Assembly (NCBI RefSeq): GCF_003096835.1 | Contig: NZ_QENZ01000003.1 | Coordinates: forward strand, 992,001 to 1,056,000 | Source of the DNA: Balneicella halophila | GTDB lineage: Bacteria > Bacteroidota > Bacteroidia > Bacteroidales > Balneicellaceae | Direction: 5' to 3' | Length of the DNA stretch: 64,000 bases | Notes under the pieces: generated by a model | Database searches by the model: none | What the model was told of the DNA's origin: nothing | What the model saw: the letters and a program-made list of their open reading frames with translations, nothing else | In this document: positions 47,724-57,519 of the stretch, piece after piece | Layout of the letters: every line of letters begins with the position of its first letter | Numbering within the stretch: the stretch's first letter is position 1 | Program-made: the position numbers and the translations under genes

Positions 47724-48818
47724 CTACTTTTTTAAACTATAGAATTTCCCCGGATGTGCCAGTATTAAATCCTTAAATTCTAGTTGAGTAATGACAGGAA
47801 GTAACTCACTTGTAGAAGTCTGAAGTTCGGAACAAATGGCATCTAAGCTCATTTTTCCCTTCTGTTGCAAGAGTGAAGTGATTTTTTGTTCTACAATAGA
47901 GAGGTCAAATAATAAATTTTGTTGGATTGGCTTTCCTTTTGCCTCCCAGCCAAGTGCATAAGCTATATCGTCAACATTTTCTATCAATGCAGCGATTTGT
48001 TTTTTTATAAGCGCATTGCAGCCTTTTGAATTTTCACTATAAATGCTTCCCGGAACTGTTAATACATCACGGTTGTATGAATTTGCAAGATATGCAGTTG
48101 CCATAGCACCGCCTTTTTCTTTAGATTCTACCACAAGTGTTGCGTCAGCAATGGTCGCAACAATGGTATTTCGTTCTATAAAATTCTGGGGAACTACTTT
48201 AGTTTTACTGCTATATTGAGTCACTAGTGCTCCTTGCTCATTAATGATACGTTTAGCGATACTTCGATGTATTGCTGGATAAAGCATCTGCATCCCATGT
48301 CCTAATACAGCTACTGTGGGTAAATGATGAAAAAGAGCAGCTTTATGAGCAGTAATGTCGATACCGTAAGCAAGACCGCTAACAATAAGTGTATCTGGGA
48401 AGGAACGAGCAATTTCTTTTACCAGCATTTTAGTGGTATCTATTCCTTGTTGCGAAGGCTGTCGAGTACCTACGATACTAATTGCTCGCAGTGGATTGAG
48501 ATTTGTTTTCCCCTTTTGATATAGAATAATCGGTGCCCCTTTGCATTCTATCAATCGAGAAGGGTAATCTTTATTTTTAAAATAAAGTGGAGTAATATCA
48601 TTCTTGTGAATAAAATTGAGTTCCTGCTCTGCTAAATACAGAGCTTCGTCTTTGGATTTTCTGCTTAATATTTTCTTAAAATGTACATTCGATAAATTGA
48701 ACTCCTTTACATCAGTAATAAAGAGTGCCTTTGCATCTCCTTCAGTAAGTTCTAAGAGTTTTTTAGCCGTAGATAAACCAACGCCTTTTAGTTGGGAAAG
48801 TGCAATAGCATAAAGCAT
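47724..48818 (-). CDS. dprA: DNA-processing protein DprA
   Basis: Binds incoming single-stranded DNA and loads RecA during natural transformation. The 364-residue protein has an N-terminal helix-hairpin-helix region (LSQLKGVGLSTAKKLLEL), the Rossmann-fold core with SIVGTRQPSQQG, VSGLAYGIDITAHKAAL and the NRDVLTVPGSIYSENSKGCN block, and a C-terminal winged-helix domain (about 300-364) with SLDAICSELQTSTSELLPVI. It is a single gene divergent from apt across 175 nt. Its presence alone does not prove competence. Confidence 0.95.
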   Translation of the reverse strand: MLYAIALSQLKGVGLSTAKKLLELTEGDAKALFITDVKEFNLSNVHFKKILSRKSKDEALYLAEQELNFIHKNDITPLYFKNKDYPSRLIECKGAPIILYQKGKTNLNPLRAISIVGTRQPSQQGIDTTKMLVKEIARSFPDTLIVSGLAYGIDITAHKAALFHHLPTVAVLGHGMQMLYPAIHRSIAKRIINEQGALVTQYSSKTKVVPQNFIERNTIVATIADATLVVESKEKGGAMATAYLANSYNRDVLTVPGSIYSENSKGCNALIKKQIAALIENVDDIAYALGWEAKGKPIQQNLLFDLSIVEQKITSLLQQKGKMSLDAICSELQTSTSELLPVITQLEFKDLILAHPGKFYSLKK

Positions 48819-48890
48819 AAGAGCAAAAAATAAGTTTAGTTTGTCTAAAATAAGAAAAATAGCAATATAATAGTATTTTGTTCACATTTA

Positions 48891-48920
48891 TTGTAGATAA
48901 TATTTGTTTTTTTATCTTTG
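48891..48920 (+). promoter_or_regulatory. Promoter of apt
   Basis: TTG (48891-48893), 19 nt, then TAtcTTTG (48913-48920). This fits the Bacteroidota consensus and predicts a leader of about 67 nt before the ATG at 48994. Confidence 0.68.
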
Positions 48921-48993
48921 AAAATACGAATAAACCATTAAGTTTTTTTGCCTACTGTATTTCAGTAGCAAAATATGATAGAAAATAGGAAAT

Positions 48994-49524
48994 ATGAATG
49001 AAAATATGGAATCAGCTAAGCAATCTATCCGAGATGTGCTAGACTTTCCTAAAAAAGGAATTGTGTTTAAAGATATTACGACACTTCTAAAAGAACACAA
49101 ACACCTAGCTACAGTAGCTGATCACATTTATGATTATTATAAAGACAAAGGAATTACTAAAGTAGTTGGCTTAGAAAGTAGAGGTTTTATCTTAGGAGGA
49201 CTTTTTGCCTATAAGCTTGATGCTGGATTTGTTCCAATACGTAAGCCGGGGAAATTACCTTATGGTGTATTTTCTGAGAAATATACTTTAGAATATGGTT
49301 TCGATGAAATTCAAATTCATAAAGATGCTTTGAATAATGAGGATATAGTTTTGTTGCATGACGACCTACTTGCTACAGGAGGTACAGCTGCAGCTTCTAT
49401 TGATTTAATTAACAACTTTAATGTTCAAGAAACCTATGTAAATTTTTTGATAGAACTTGATTTTTTGAACGGAAGAGACCGTCTTCCTCAAAATCATGAA
49501 ATCTATTCTCTATTTCATTTTTAA
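48994..49524 (+). CDS. apt: Adenine phosphoribosyltransferase
   Basis: Salvages adenine with PRPP to AMP. The 176-residue protein matches the family: IRDVLDFPKKGIVFKDITTLL at the start, VVGLESRGFILGG, and the PRPP loop VLLHDDLLATGGTA around residues 120-135. The start at MNENMESAK adds a few residues to the common N-terminus; the second Met (residue 5) is an alternative. It is followed after 89 nt by the acyl-CoA synthetase gene. Confidence 0.96.
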   Translation: MNENMESAKQSIRDVLDFPKKGIVFKDITTLLKEHKHLATVADHIYDYYKDKGITKVVGLESRGFILGGLFAYKLDAGFVPIRKPGKLPYGVFSEKYTLEYGFDEIQIHKDALNNEDIVLLHDDLLATGGTAAASIDLINNFNVQETYVNFLIELDFLNGRDRLPQNHEIYSLFHF

Positions 49525-49613
49525 AAATCAATTTTTACGTTCAATACATTTATTAACCCTTTGAGTATCTGAAACTGAGAGGGTAATAATCAACTATAAC
49601 AAATACTACAACA

Positions 49614-51248
49614 ATGGAAAACAGATTGGTAAATTTATTTGAAAAAGCGATGAAAGAATGTTGGGATTCGCCAATGTTCTCTGATTATAAAGGAAAAGAT
49701 TTTAAAGGTAAGGATGTAGCCACTACAATTAATGGACTGCACGATTTATTTCGATCTTTAAATATTGAAAAAGGAGAGAAAATTGCACTTTTGGGGCGCA
49801 ACTCCTCACAATGGGCAACTTCTTATCTCGCAGTTATGACCTATGGTGCCGTAGTGGTGCCTATATTACCTGATTTTAGCAAAGAGGAAGTCTTGCATAT
49901 ATTAGAACATTCTGACTCAGTCTTGCTAATTTCAAATGATAAATTGTATGAAAACCTTGGAGAAGTTACCATTGAGAATTTTAAAGGAGTTTATAGTGTA
50001 AATGATTTTTCACTTCTTCAGGGAGATGAGGCGAAAAAGTTTACCCTAAGTAACAGCTTTGCAAAAGAAGATATTCATTATAATCCACTTCCAGAAAAAG
50101 AGCTAGCTGTGATTTCGTATACTTCAGGAACAAGTGGTTTTTCTAAAGGAGTAATGCTTACAGCACAAAATCTGCATTCTAATGTTGAATATGCATTTGA
50201 TCGAATGCCTTTAGATAAAGGTGAAAAATTGGTCTCTCTATTACCGCTCGCCCATGCTTTTGGATGTGCTTTTGAATTTTTATGGCCATTTTGTAGAGGA
50301 ATACATGTTTATTATCTTGAGAAAATACCGTCTCCAAGCCTTTTAGTGCAAGCTTATAAAGAAGTGAAACCAAGTCTTATCTTTATGGTTCCTCTTGTTT
50401 TGGAAAAGATTTACAAAAAGAACTTGAAGCCGTTGCTTGAGACTAATAAAATGAAATTTTTGTTAAGTATTCCATTAATTAATAAAATTATTTATAAGAA
50501 AATCAATCAAAAACTTTCTGATGTTTTTGGAGGAAACTTCAAAGAAGTTGTTGTTGGAGGCGCTGCACTAAACCCTGAAGTCGAAGAATTATTGAAGAAA
50601 ATAAAATTCCCGTTCACTGTGGGGTATGGACTTACAGAATGTGCGCCATTAATCAGCTATAGTCCTTGGAAACAATTTAAATCTCAATCCTGTGGTCAAG
50701 TAGTTGATCGCATGGAGTTAAAATTGGATGAAGAGAAAGGAAGAGAAAAGGGGGTAGGCGAAATATTAACAAGGGGAGATAATGTTATGTTGGGATATTA
50801 CAAAAAACCTGAAGAAAGAGAAAGCGTTTTAGAAGACGGTAAATGGCTACGTACTGGTGATCTTGGAGAGATTGATGAGGATGGTTTCCTTTACATAAGA
50901 GGACGTAGCAAGAATATGATTTTAGGTCCATCTGGACAAAATATATATCCTGAAGAAATAGAAGCAGAAATCAATAACATTCCGATGATTGTGGAAAACG
51001 TGGTCGTGACCGATAGCAAACACCGCATGATAGCCTTGGTTTATTTAGATGAAGAATATTGCAAAGTAAAAGGATGGGATGAAATGAAGATGTTTGAAAA
51101 GTTAGAGGATAAACGTAAAAAGTTAAATAAGACGTTACCGTCATATAAGCAAATCTACAAGATGGAAAGAGTGAATGAAGAGTTTAAAAAGACACCTAAG
51201 CAAAGTATAAAACGTTATCTCTACAGTGATTATAAAGAAAAGGAGTAG
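49614..51248 (+). CDS. AMP-forming acyl-CoA synthetase (FadD-like)
   Basis: A 544-residue adenylate-forming enzyme that activates a carboxylic acid, probably a long-chain fatty acid, to its CoA thioester. The ATP motif is VISYTSGTSGFSKGVMLT (about 164-181). The second motif is VGYGLTECAPLIS, and the C-terminal region has WLRTGDLGEIDEDGFLYIRGR and the hinge. The catalytic Lys sits in KKTPKQSIKRYLY near the end. Similar proteins in Bacteroidota are annotated as long-chain-fatty-acid CoA ligases. The length is shorter than E. coli FadD (561). A role in lipid recycling fits best; the acid is not known. Confidence 0.88.
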   Translation: MENRLVNLFEKAMKECWDSPMFSDYKGKDFKGKDVATTINGLHDLFRSLNIEKGEKIALLGRNSSQWATSYLAVMTYGAVVVPILPDFSKEEVLHILEHSDSVLLISNDKLYENLGEVTIENFKGVYSVNDFSLLQGDEAKKFTLSNSFAKEDIHYNPLPEKELAVISYTSGTSGFSKGVMLTAQNLHSNVEYAFDRMPLDKGEKLVSLLPLAHAFGCAFEFLWPFCRGIHVYYLEKIPSPSLLVQAYKEVKPSLIFMVPLVLEKIYKKNLKPLLETNKMKFLLSIPLINKIIYKKINQKLSDVFGGNFKEVVVGGAALNPEVEELLKKIKFPFTVGYGLTECAPLISYSPWKQFKSQSCGQVVDRMELKLDEEKGREKGVGEILTRGDNVMLGYYKKPEERESVLEDGKWLRTGDLGEIDEDGFLYIRGRSKNMILGPSGQNIYPEEIEAEINNIPMIVENVVVTDSKHRMIALVYLDEEYCKVKGWDEMKMFEKLEDKRKKLNKTLPSYKQIYKMERVNEEFKKTPKQSIKRYLYSDYKEKE

Positions 51249-51390
51249 TTATTGTTCATGCAATCATAAATATATTTTGTAGAAAGATATAGCATAATTT
51301 AAGGACGAGAGTGCTAATTAAAGAAACTCTTTTCCTTCGTTTTTAAACTATTCTTAATGTAGTATTTCCTCCCGATGCGCTAAATCTTGT

Positions 51391-51398
51391 TATCTTTG
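51391..51398 (+). promoter_or_regulatory. Candidate -7 box of surE
   Basis: TAtcTTTG lies 20 nt ahead of the surE ATG (51419). No TTTG at the ideal upstream spacing was found. Confidence 0.42.
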
Positions 51399-51418
51399 GT
51401 CTCTCAAAAGATAAAAGT

Positions 51419-52186
51419 ATGAAGAAACCTTTGATATTAATTACGAATGATGATGGGTACACAGCGCCGGGTATTACACTTTTAGCTGAGATAGCACAAG
51501 AATTTGGAGATGTCGTAGTGATTGCCCCTGATGGTCCGCAGTCAGGACAGTCAAGTGCACTTACGGTAACTGTTCCTTTGAGAGTTATATTAAAAGATAG
51601 TAGACCGGGCTATAAATTGTATAAAACCAATGGTAAACCTGCTGATTGTATTAAGGTTGGATTAAATAAAATATTAGGACAAAAACCAGATTTAATTTTA
51701 TCTGGGATTAATCATGGCTCCAATGCTTCGTTGAATGTCATCTATTCCGGGACTATGGGTGCTGCTTTAGAAGGTGCTATAGTTGGCATTCCTGCTATCG
51801 GTTTTTCAATTACCACCCATAGCTGGGAAGCTGATTTCACAGAAGGAATTCCCTACATAAAAAAGATTATTGAAGAAGTTGTAGAGAATAGCTTGCCTGA
51901 AGGAGTTTGTTTGAATGTAAATTTACCGGAAAATGATATCTCCGGTATTAAAGTTTGTCGTCAGTCAAGAGGAATTTGGCATAAAGAATTTATTGAGAAT
52001 ATAGACCCTAGAGGTCAAGAATATTTTTGGCTTACAGGAAAATATTTAAATACTGAGCCAGAATCAACTGATACTGATATTTGGGCTTTAGATAATGGTT
52101 ATGTTTCTATAGTTCCTACTCGCTGTGATTTAACAGATTATGCATATTTAGAGGAATTGAATAAAAACTATGAGAATGAAGGCTAA
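51419..52186 (+). CDS. surE: 5-prime/3-prime-nucleotidase SurE
   Basis: A 255-residue metal-dependent phosphatase acting on nucleoside monophosphates. The N-terminal LITNDDGYTAPG holds the metal-binding DD pair, and the Ser and Asn ligands follow in PDGPQSGQSSALT and LSGINHGSNAS. The length is standard. It starts a three-gene plus-strand unit with a small membrane protein (17-nt overlap) and lpxB (6 nt further), an arrangement found in several Bacteroidota. A shared role in envelope or stationary-phase survival is inference. Confidence 0.95.
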   Translation: MKKPLILITNDDGYTAPGITLLAEIAQEFGDVVVIAPDGPQSGQSSALTVTVPLRVILKDSRPGYKLYKTNGKPADCIKVGLNKILGQKPDLILSGINHGSNASLNVIYSGTMGAALEGAIVGIPAIGFSITTHSWEADFTEGIPYIKKIIEEVVENSLPEGVCLNVNLPENDISGIKVCRQSRGIWHKEFIENIDPRGQEYFWLTGKYLNTEPESTDTDIWALDNGYVSIVPTRCDLTDYAYLEELNKNYENEG

Positions 52187-52472
52187 ATACGATAAGATGT
52201 TTTTAGGACTACTCGCCGGTGTTTTTGCACCTACGCTTGTGTTTTTTATCGTATATATTGTGAAGTATATGGGTACTTATAGTTTGCAAACTATTCTTTC
52301 ACAAATCCAAACTTTAGAGCTAACTTCAAAAATAATAGCACTTTGTGTGTTTTTGGCTAACCTTTTGGTTTTTTACTTAATGTACAGACTTCGTTGGGAT
52401 AAGTTTTGCAAAGGTGTTTTGCTAGCAACATTCATCTATGCTTTTTTAGTGATTAGTATTAAATACTTTTAA
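52170..52472 (+). CDS. Small membrane protein between surE and lpxB
   Basis: A 100-residue protein with three predicted membrane segments (about residues 10-33, 52-72 and 80-98) and no known domain. The start overlaps the end of surE by 17 nt, and the stop lies 6 nt from the lpxB start, so translation is coupled. It may take part in lipid A or envelope metabolism, based only on position. Start could also be the ATG two codons downstream. Confidence 0.75.
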   Translation: MRMKAKYDKMFLGLLAGVFAPTLVFFIVYIVKYMGTYSLQTILSQIQTLELTSKIIALCVFLANLLVFYLMYRLRWDKFCKGVLLATFIYAFLVISIKYF

Positions 52473-52478
52473 GGAATA

Positions 52479-53603
52479 ATGAAATATTATATCATAGCCG
52501 GAGAAGCCTCAGGTGATCTGCATGCTTCAAATTTAGTGAAAGCGCTGAACGAAAAAGATGCTAACGCTACTTTTAGAGGTTGGGGTGGAGATTTAATGCA
52601 AGCCGAAGGTGTCCAGCTAGTTAAGCATTATAAGGATACCGCCTATATGGGGTTTTTGACAGTTGCTATGCATTTGCCAGCTATTGCTAGAAATATAAAG
52701 CAATGTAAAGAGGATATTTTAAGATATGAACCAGATGTTTTAATTCTGGTAGACTATGCCGGATTTAACTTACGCATTGCTAAATTCGCTAAACGACACA
52801 ATTTAAAAGTATGTTATTATATCGCTCCAAAGGTTTGGGCGTGGAAAGAAAGTCGTATCAAAAAATTGAGAAGATATGTGGATTATTTGTATTGCATTCT
52901 TCCTTTCGAAGAAGACTATTTTCGCTCACACGGTATCAAAACATTTTATGCAGGAAATCCACTTCTTGATGCCATAGCTTCGAGACCCAATAAAGATGAA
53001 ACAAAAGGAGAGTTCAGAGACACCTTTGGCTTAGATAAACGTGAAATTATTGCGCTGTTACCGGGTAGTCGCAAGCAAGAAATAGATGCAATGTTACCCA
53101 AAATGTTACAGGCTTCAAAGTCATTTACGAACTACCAATTTATTTTGGCAGGAGCACCGGGACTAACTGATGACTTTTATGAGAAATACGTTAAAAGTTA
53201 TCAAGTCAAGATTGTTCGAGATGTTACATATCGTTTATTATCACAAAGTAAAGGAGCCTTAGTTGCTTCAGGAACAGCAACACTGGAAACTGCATTATTA
53301 AATGTGCCCCAAGTCGTCTGTTATAATGCTAAAGGAGGAAAAATAGCCTATGCATTTGGGAAATGGCTCATTCAGACTGATTATATTTCTTTAGTTAATT
53401 TAATCCTGCAAAAAGAGGCAGTAAAAGAGCTGATTATTACCTACTTCACTACAGAAAATCTTATTAAAGAATTACGTAAAGTTTTAGAAGGAAAAGAACG
53501 GATTAAGATTTTAGAAGATTATAAGATTTTACACGAGAAAATGGGCAAACCTGGAGTCTCAAAACGCTGTGCTACACAGTTACTTAAAGATATAAAAAAG
53601 TAA
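52479..53603 (+). CDS. lpxB: Lipid-A-disaccharide synthase
   Basis: Joins UDP-diacylglucosamine and lipid X to form the lipid A disaccharide. The 374-residue GT19 enzyme begins YYIIAGEASGDLHASNLVKAL, and contains the conserved IDYAGFNLR-like VLILVDYAGFNLRIAKFAK, VCYYIAPKVWAWKESRIKKLRRYVD, ILPFEEDYF, LLPGSRKQEI and ASGTATLETALLNVPQVV. It is complete. It confirms a Gram-negative outer membrane with lipid A. It converges on the Plug-family gene with only a 14-nt gap. Confidence 0.96.
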   Translation: MKYYIIAGEASGDLHASNLVKALNEKDANATFRGWGGDLMQAEGVQLVKHYKDTAYMGFLTVAMHLPAIARNIKQCKEDILRYEPDVLILVDYAGFNLRIAKFAKRHNLKVCYYIAPKVWAWKESRIKKLRRYVDYLYCILPFEEDYFRSHGIKTFYAGNPLLDAIASRPNKDETKGEFRDTFGLDKREIIALLPGSRKQEIDAMLPKMLQASKSFTNYQFILAGAPGLTDDFYEKYVKSYQVKIVRDVTYRLLSQSKGALVASGTATLETALLNVPQVVCYNAKGGKIAYAFGKWLIQTDYISLVNLILQKEAVKELIITYFTTENLIKELRKVLEGKERIKILEDYKILHEKMGKPGVSKRCATQLLKDIKK

Positions 53604-53617
53604 TTTTTCTGTTGTTG

Positions 53618-54871
53618 TTAAAGACCATTTTCACTATTTAACCGCTTCCAACCGATGAGTTTATCTGTTTGCAGGCGTTCATCTTTATAATAGATAAATA
53701 TATAATAATCATTTTCTGTTTCACTGTAGTTTCCTAATAGATTTATTTGTTTACCAGTACTGTCTTTTGTCACGAATGTATAATTATAAACCCCTTGTTT
53801 AAGGAATAACCCCACATGGTAAAGCCTTAGCTCTCCATCATAAATTAATTCACTTGTCTCATCTGCTTTCCATTGATTAAAACGACCGACTACATATGCT
53901 TTATTTGGTAACTCTTCACTAATCAGTGTAAAATGCACCCAAACATAATCGGCCTCAATGTTAGTCTCGTAGGTATTTTCAGCTTGTATTGCATAATTCC
54001 CATTCATATCTTTTGAATAGAAATAATTGTTTGAAGCTGTTTTGTTTGGATAGAGATAGCAGTGGGTAACTCCCTCATCATCTTGTTCTAATGTACGGAT
54101 GGTATGTGATGTTTGTAAAATATTGGATGTGTCGAAGAAAGGAAATTCATAATTTCCATTGAAAAGACCGCGATTATCAATATAATTAAATTTGAGTTTG
54201 TTGTTTTGAATAAAAAGAGGCTTGAATGTTTGCTGGCTTTCCCAACGATAGTTTTGCAAGATGAGGGCTGTTACATTCGTTCTAGGATATGGAAATGTTG
54301 TTTTATCATATTCAACTTCAAATTTTATACGCTGATGCGTATTATGCATCAAGTTATTGGTTGCTTTTTCAATAGCTCCTTTAATATCGACTAGAGACTC
54401 AGCATATACAAATCGGAGCTGAAGCCACGGTATTTCAGGATTGTCCTCAGGGAATATTTGAATGATATAATTTCCAGACAGTTTCAGCTGTTCTTTCTCG
54501 ATAATAGCGGTGTAGTGCGTATACAGTTGCTGAGAAGCCAAAGAGAGTTCATAATTCTCAATATAAAATTCATTAAAACTATTCACTAAATAGTCATTGC
54601 TCTGTATTTTAGATTTTTCCCAATTCACGTCACAATGAATGAGACGGTAGGCAAGTGCTGGTTGCGAATCACCCATAAGGTCAAAAGTAAGCTGTAACGA
54701 TGAACTGTTTTCAGAATGGAGTATCGGATAGCCTAAATCATATCCTTGTGGAGAAAATTGTATACTTCTGATATCTTCTTTATACAATTTATCATCTAAA
54801 ACTTGTCCATTTAGAATACTGGTATTTAGAATAATTATAAATAAAAGAAGTAAGTAATGTTTCATAATCAT
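53618..54871 (-). CDS. Type IX secretion Plug-family protein (DUF5103)
   Basis: A 417-residue exported protein with a signal peptide (MIMKHYLLLLFIIILNTSIL up to NGQ; the ATG two codons later is an alternative). The first part, with IQFSPQGYDLGYPIL and LTFDLMGDSQPALAYRLIHCDVNWEKS, matches the DUF5103 domain, now described as the type 9 secretion system plug first domain. In the SprA translocon this protein closes the pore when no substrate is bound. The presence points to T9SS in this organism, but no other T9SS component or cargo with a sorting domain is visible in this window. A -7 box TAttTTTG (minus strand, 54900-54907) precedes it. Confidence 0.85.
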   Translation of the reverse strand: MIMKHYLLLLFIIILNTSILNGQVLDDKLYKEDIRSIQFSPQGYDLGYPILHSENSSSLQLTFDLMGDSQPALAYRLIHCDVNWEKSKIQSNDYLVNSFNEFYIENYELSLASQQLYTHYTAIIEKEQLKLSGNYIIQIFPEDNPEIPWLQLRFVYAESLVDIKGAIEKATNNLMHNTHQRIKFEVEYDKTTFPYPRTNVTALILQNYRWESQQTFKPLFIQNNKLKFNYIDNRGLFNGNYEFPFFDTSNILQTSHTIRTLEQDDEGVTHCYLYPNKTASNNYFYSKDMNGNYAIQAENTYETNIEADYVWVHFTLISEELPNKAYVVGRFNQWKADETSELIYDGELRLYHVGLFLKQGVYNYTFVTKDSTGKQINLLGNYSETENDYYIFIYYKDERLQTDKLIGWKRLNSENGL

Positions 54872-54920
54872 TTAGCTGAAAGTTTTCATGCTTTTACTAC
54901 AAAAATAATCAAAATGCTAC

Positions 54921-54928
54921 TATATTTG
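54921..54928 (+). promoter_or_regulatory. Candidate -7 box of the nqr operon
   Basis: TAtaTTTG lies 33 nt ahead of the nqrA ATG. It is 13 nt from the opposite-facing -7 box of the Plug-family gene, so the two promoters share a short region. Confidence 0.5.
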
Positions 54929-54961
54929 TGGCAGTTTTTCAAAATAACATAAATCTTAAGC

Positions 54962-56308
54962 ATGGCCAAAGTTTATAGAATTAAGCAAGGTCTTGACATA
55001 AAGCTAAAGGGAAAAGCAGAATCTATAATTAAACAAGAGCACGCTAATCCTAATGAATATGCTTTAAAACCTACAGATTTTGCAGGTTTGACTCCTAAAC
55101 TTACAGTGAGAGAAGGAGATACTGTCAAGGCAGGAACACCTTTGTTTTATGACAAATACCACCCCGAGGTGAAATACGTTTCTCCTGTAAGTGGTGTTGT
55201 CAAAGAAGTAAGAAGGGGAGAGAGGAGACGTATTTTGGAAGTTGTTGTATCTAAAAATGAGGGTGCAATAGAATACGAAACATTTGATGCTAATGAAAAT
55301 GCATCTATTGATGAAATCAAAAAAGTGATGTTAGAAGCAGGGATCTTTCCTGCTATCAAACAAAGACCTTATGACATCGTAGCGGATCCACATACTAAGC
55401 CAAAGGCTGTTTTTGTATCTGCTTTTGATACAGCTCCATTAGCTGTTGACTATGATTTTGTAATCAATAGAAATTTAGATGCATTTCATGCAGGTTTGCG
55501 TATTTTGAGCAAATTTGCTCCACTGTACCTAAATGTAGGACCTACTTCTAGTCGAAAAATTTATGAAGGAAGCAAAGAAGCTAAAGTTAGTATCTTTAGG
55601 GGTCCTCATCCAGCAAGTAATGTTGGAACACAAATTAATAAATTGAATCCAATAAATAAGGATGAAGTAGTTTGGACAATAGCACCTCAAGATATCATTA
55701 TCCTTGGAAGATTATTTGAAGAAAAAAAGTATGACGCTCGCATATTAACAGCTGTCTGTGGTTCTGAAATAATTAACCCACTATATGTGGAGCTACCTAA
55801 AGGCTTTGCAGTTAAGGAAGTATTGTGTGGAAATTTGAAGGATGATAATACCATTCGTATTATTTCTGGTAATGTTCTTACTGGAACTAAGATTGAAGAA
55901 ACAGGATATTTAGGTTTCTATTCTAGTCAGATTACAGTCATTCCAGAAGGTGATGAGTATGAATTCTTAGGTTGGGCAAAACCAGGTTTTGGTAAGATGT
56001 CAGTCTCTAGAACCTTCTTCTCATGGTTGAATATGAATAAAAAATATGAACTTTCATCGAACTTGCATGGTGAGGAGAGAGCGTTTGTAATGACAGATGA
56101 GTATGACAAAGTATTCCCAATGGATATATTACCGGTGCAATTATTAAAGGCTATTCTTGCAAAAGATATAGATAAGATGGAGCAACTTGGTATCTATGAA
56201 GTAGCACCTGAAGATTTTGCCTTGTGTGAGTTTGTATGTACCTCTAAGATAGAATCACAGCGTATTGTGAGAGAGGGATTAAATTATTTGAAAACAGAAT
56301 TGAGTTAA
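54962..56308 (+). CDS. nqrA: Na+-translocating NADH:quinone reductase subunit A
   Basis: First gene of the complete nqrABCDEF set. The 448-residue soluble subunit starts IKQGLDIKLKGKAE, the family pattern. It contains a Rnf-barrel-like N-terminal domain with VREGDTVKAGTPLFYDK and the segment PHPASNVGTQINKLNPI. It anchors on the cytoplasmic face and helps form the quinone pocket with NqrB. The gap to nqrB is 4 nt. Confidence 0.96.
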   Translation: MAKVYRIKQGLDIKLKGKAESIIKQEHANPNEYALKPTDFAGLTPKLTVREGDTVKAGTPLFYDKYHPEVKYVSPVSGVVKEVRRGERRRILEVVVSKNEGAIEYETFDANENASIDEIKKVMLEAGIFPAIKQRPYDIVADPHTKPKAVFVSAFDTAPLAVDYDFVINRNLDAFHAGLRILSKFAPLYLNVGPTSSRKIYEGSKEAKVSIFRGPHPASNVGTQINKLNPINKDEVVWTIAPQDIIILGRLFEEKKYDARILTAVCGSEIINPLYVELPKGFAVKEVLCGNLKDDNTIRIISGNVLTGTKIEETGYLGFYSSQITVIPEGDEYEFLGWAKPGFGKMSVSRTFFSWLNMNKKYELSSNLHGEERAFVMTDEYDKVFPMDILPVQLLKAILAKDIDKMEQLGIYEVAPEDFALCEFVCTSKIESQRIVREGLNYLKTELS

Positions 56309-56312
56309 TAGT

Positions 56313-57512
56313 TTGGATATGAAAGGACTAAGAAAATTTTTAGATAAGCAAAAGCCTGCATTCGAGAAAGGTGGAAAGCTTTCCATGCTAGGCTCAACTT
56401 TTAGAGCATTTGATACATTCCTTTTTGTGCCAGATGAGACGGCTCCAAAGCGAGGAACTCAAATTCGTGATGCTATCGATTTGAAGAGAACAATGTCAGT
56501 GGTAGTTATTGCGTTAATACCTGCTTTGTTATTTGGTATGTACAACGTTGGATACCAACACTTCAAATCTATTGGAGAATTAGCAAACCAAGAATTCTTT
56601 GACATCTTTCTTTTTGGATTGTGGAAAGTGCTACCTATTATAGTAGTATCTTATGTGGTAGGCTTAGGTATCGAGTTTGCTTTTGCACAGATGAGAGGGC
56701 ACGAAGTTAACGAAGGATATTTAGTTTCCGGAATGTTGATTCCTTTAATCATGCCAGTTGAAGCACCGCTTTGGATGGTAGCTATCTCAGTAGCATTTGC
56801 AGTAGTTATTGGTAAAGAGGTATTTGGTGGAACTGGGATGAATATTTGGAATCCAGCTTTAGTAGCAAGAGCATTTTTTTTCTTTGCTTACCCTAAGGAA
56901 ATGTCAGGTAGCGAAGTGTGGATAGCAGATAAAGCTGATGCCTATTCTGGAGCTACACCTCTAGCCGATGCAGCAACATTGGTTAATGCAGCTCCTAATG
57001 AAACGGGAAGCATATTAGGCAATATGGCATCATCATGGGAAATGTTTACAGGTTTTATACCCGGTTCTATCGGAGAAACATCTGTGATTGCCATCTTGAT
57101 TGGTGCTGCAATACTCTTATTTACTGGTGTAGGTAGCTGGAGAATTATGTTATCTACAGTGGTTGGTGCAGTAGTTATGGGATTAATTTTTAATTTCTTC
57201 GGAGGTAATGCTTATATGACTGAAATACCTTATTGGCAACACTTAATTATGGGTGGCTTTGCTTTTGGTACGGTATTCATGGCAACCGACCCGGTTACTG
57301 CAGCCCAAACACGAAAAGGGAAGTATATTTATGGATTCCTTATTGGAATGTTTGCAATACTAATTCGCGTAGTTAACGGTGGTTTCCCTGAATCAATGAT
57401 GCTCTCTATATTGATGATGAACACATTTGCACCATTGATTGATCATTATATAATCCAAGGAAATATTAAAAGAAGATTGAAACGTGCTAAAGCAACTAAT
57501 GCAATAGCTTAA
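56313..57512 (+). CDS. nqrB: Na+-translocating NADH:quinone reductase subunit B
   Basis: A 399-residue membrane subunit with about ten helices. The covalent FMN site lies in DAYSGATPLADAATL, where the Thr of SGAT is the attachment residue in relatives. It also has a riboflavin site and helps move Na+. Motif GTGMNIWNPALVARAFFFFAYP is typical. The gap to nqrC is 7 nt. Confidence 0.96.
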   Translation: MDMKGLRKFLDKQKPAFEKGGKLSMLGSTFRAFDTFLFVPDETAPKRGTQIRDAIDLKRTMSVVVIALIPALLFGMYNVGYQHFKSIGELANQEFFDIFLFGLWKVLPIIVVSYVVGLGIEFAFAQMRGHEVNEGYLVSGMLIPLIMPVEAPLWMVAISVAFAVVIGKEVFGGTGMNIWNPALVARAFFFFAYPKEMSGSEVWIADKADAYSGATPLADAATLVNAAPNETGSILGNMASSWEMFTGFIPGSIGETSVIAILIGAAILLFTGVGSWRIMLSTVVGAVVMGLIFNFFGGNAYMTEIPYWQHLIMGGFAFGTVFMATDPVTAAQTRKGKYIYGFLIGMFAILIRVVNGGFPESMMLSILMMNTFAPLIDHYIIQGNIKRRLKRAKATNAIA

Positions 57513-57519
57513 AACTGAA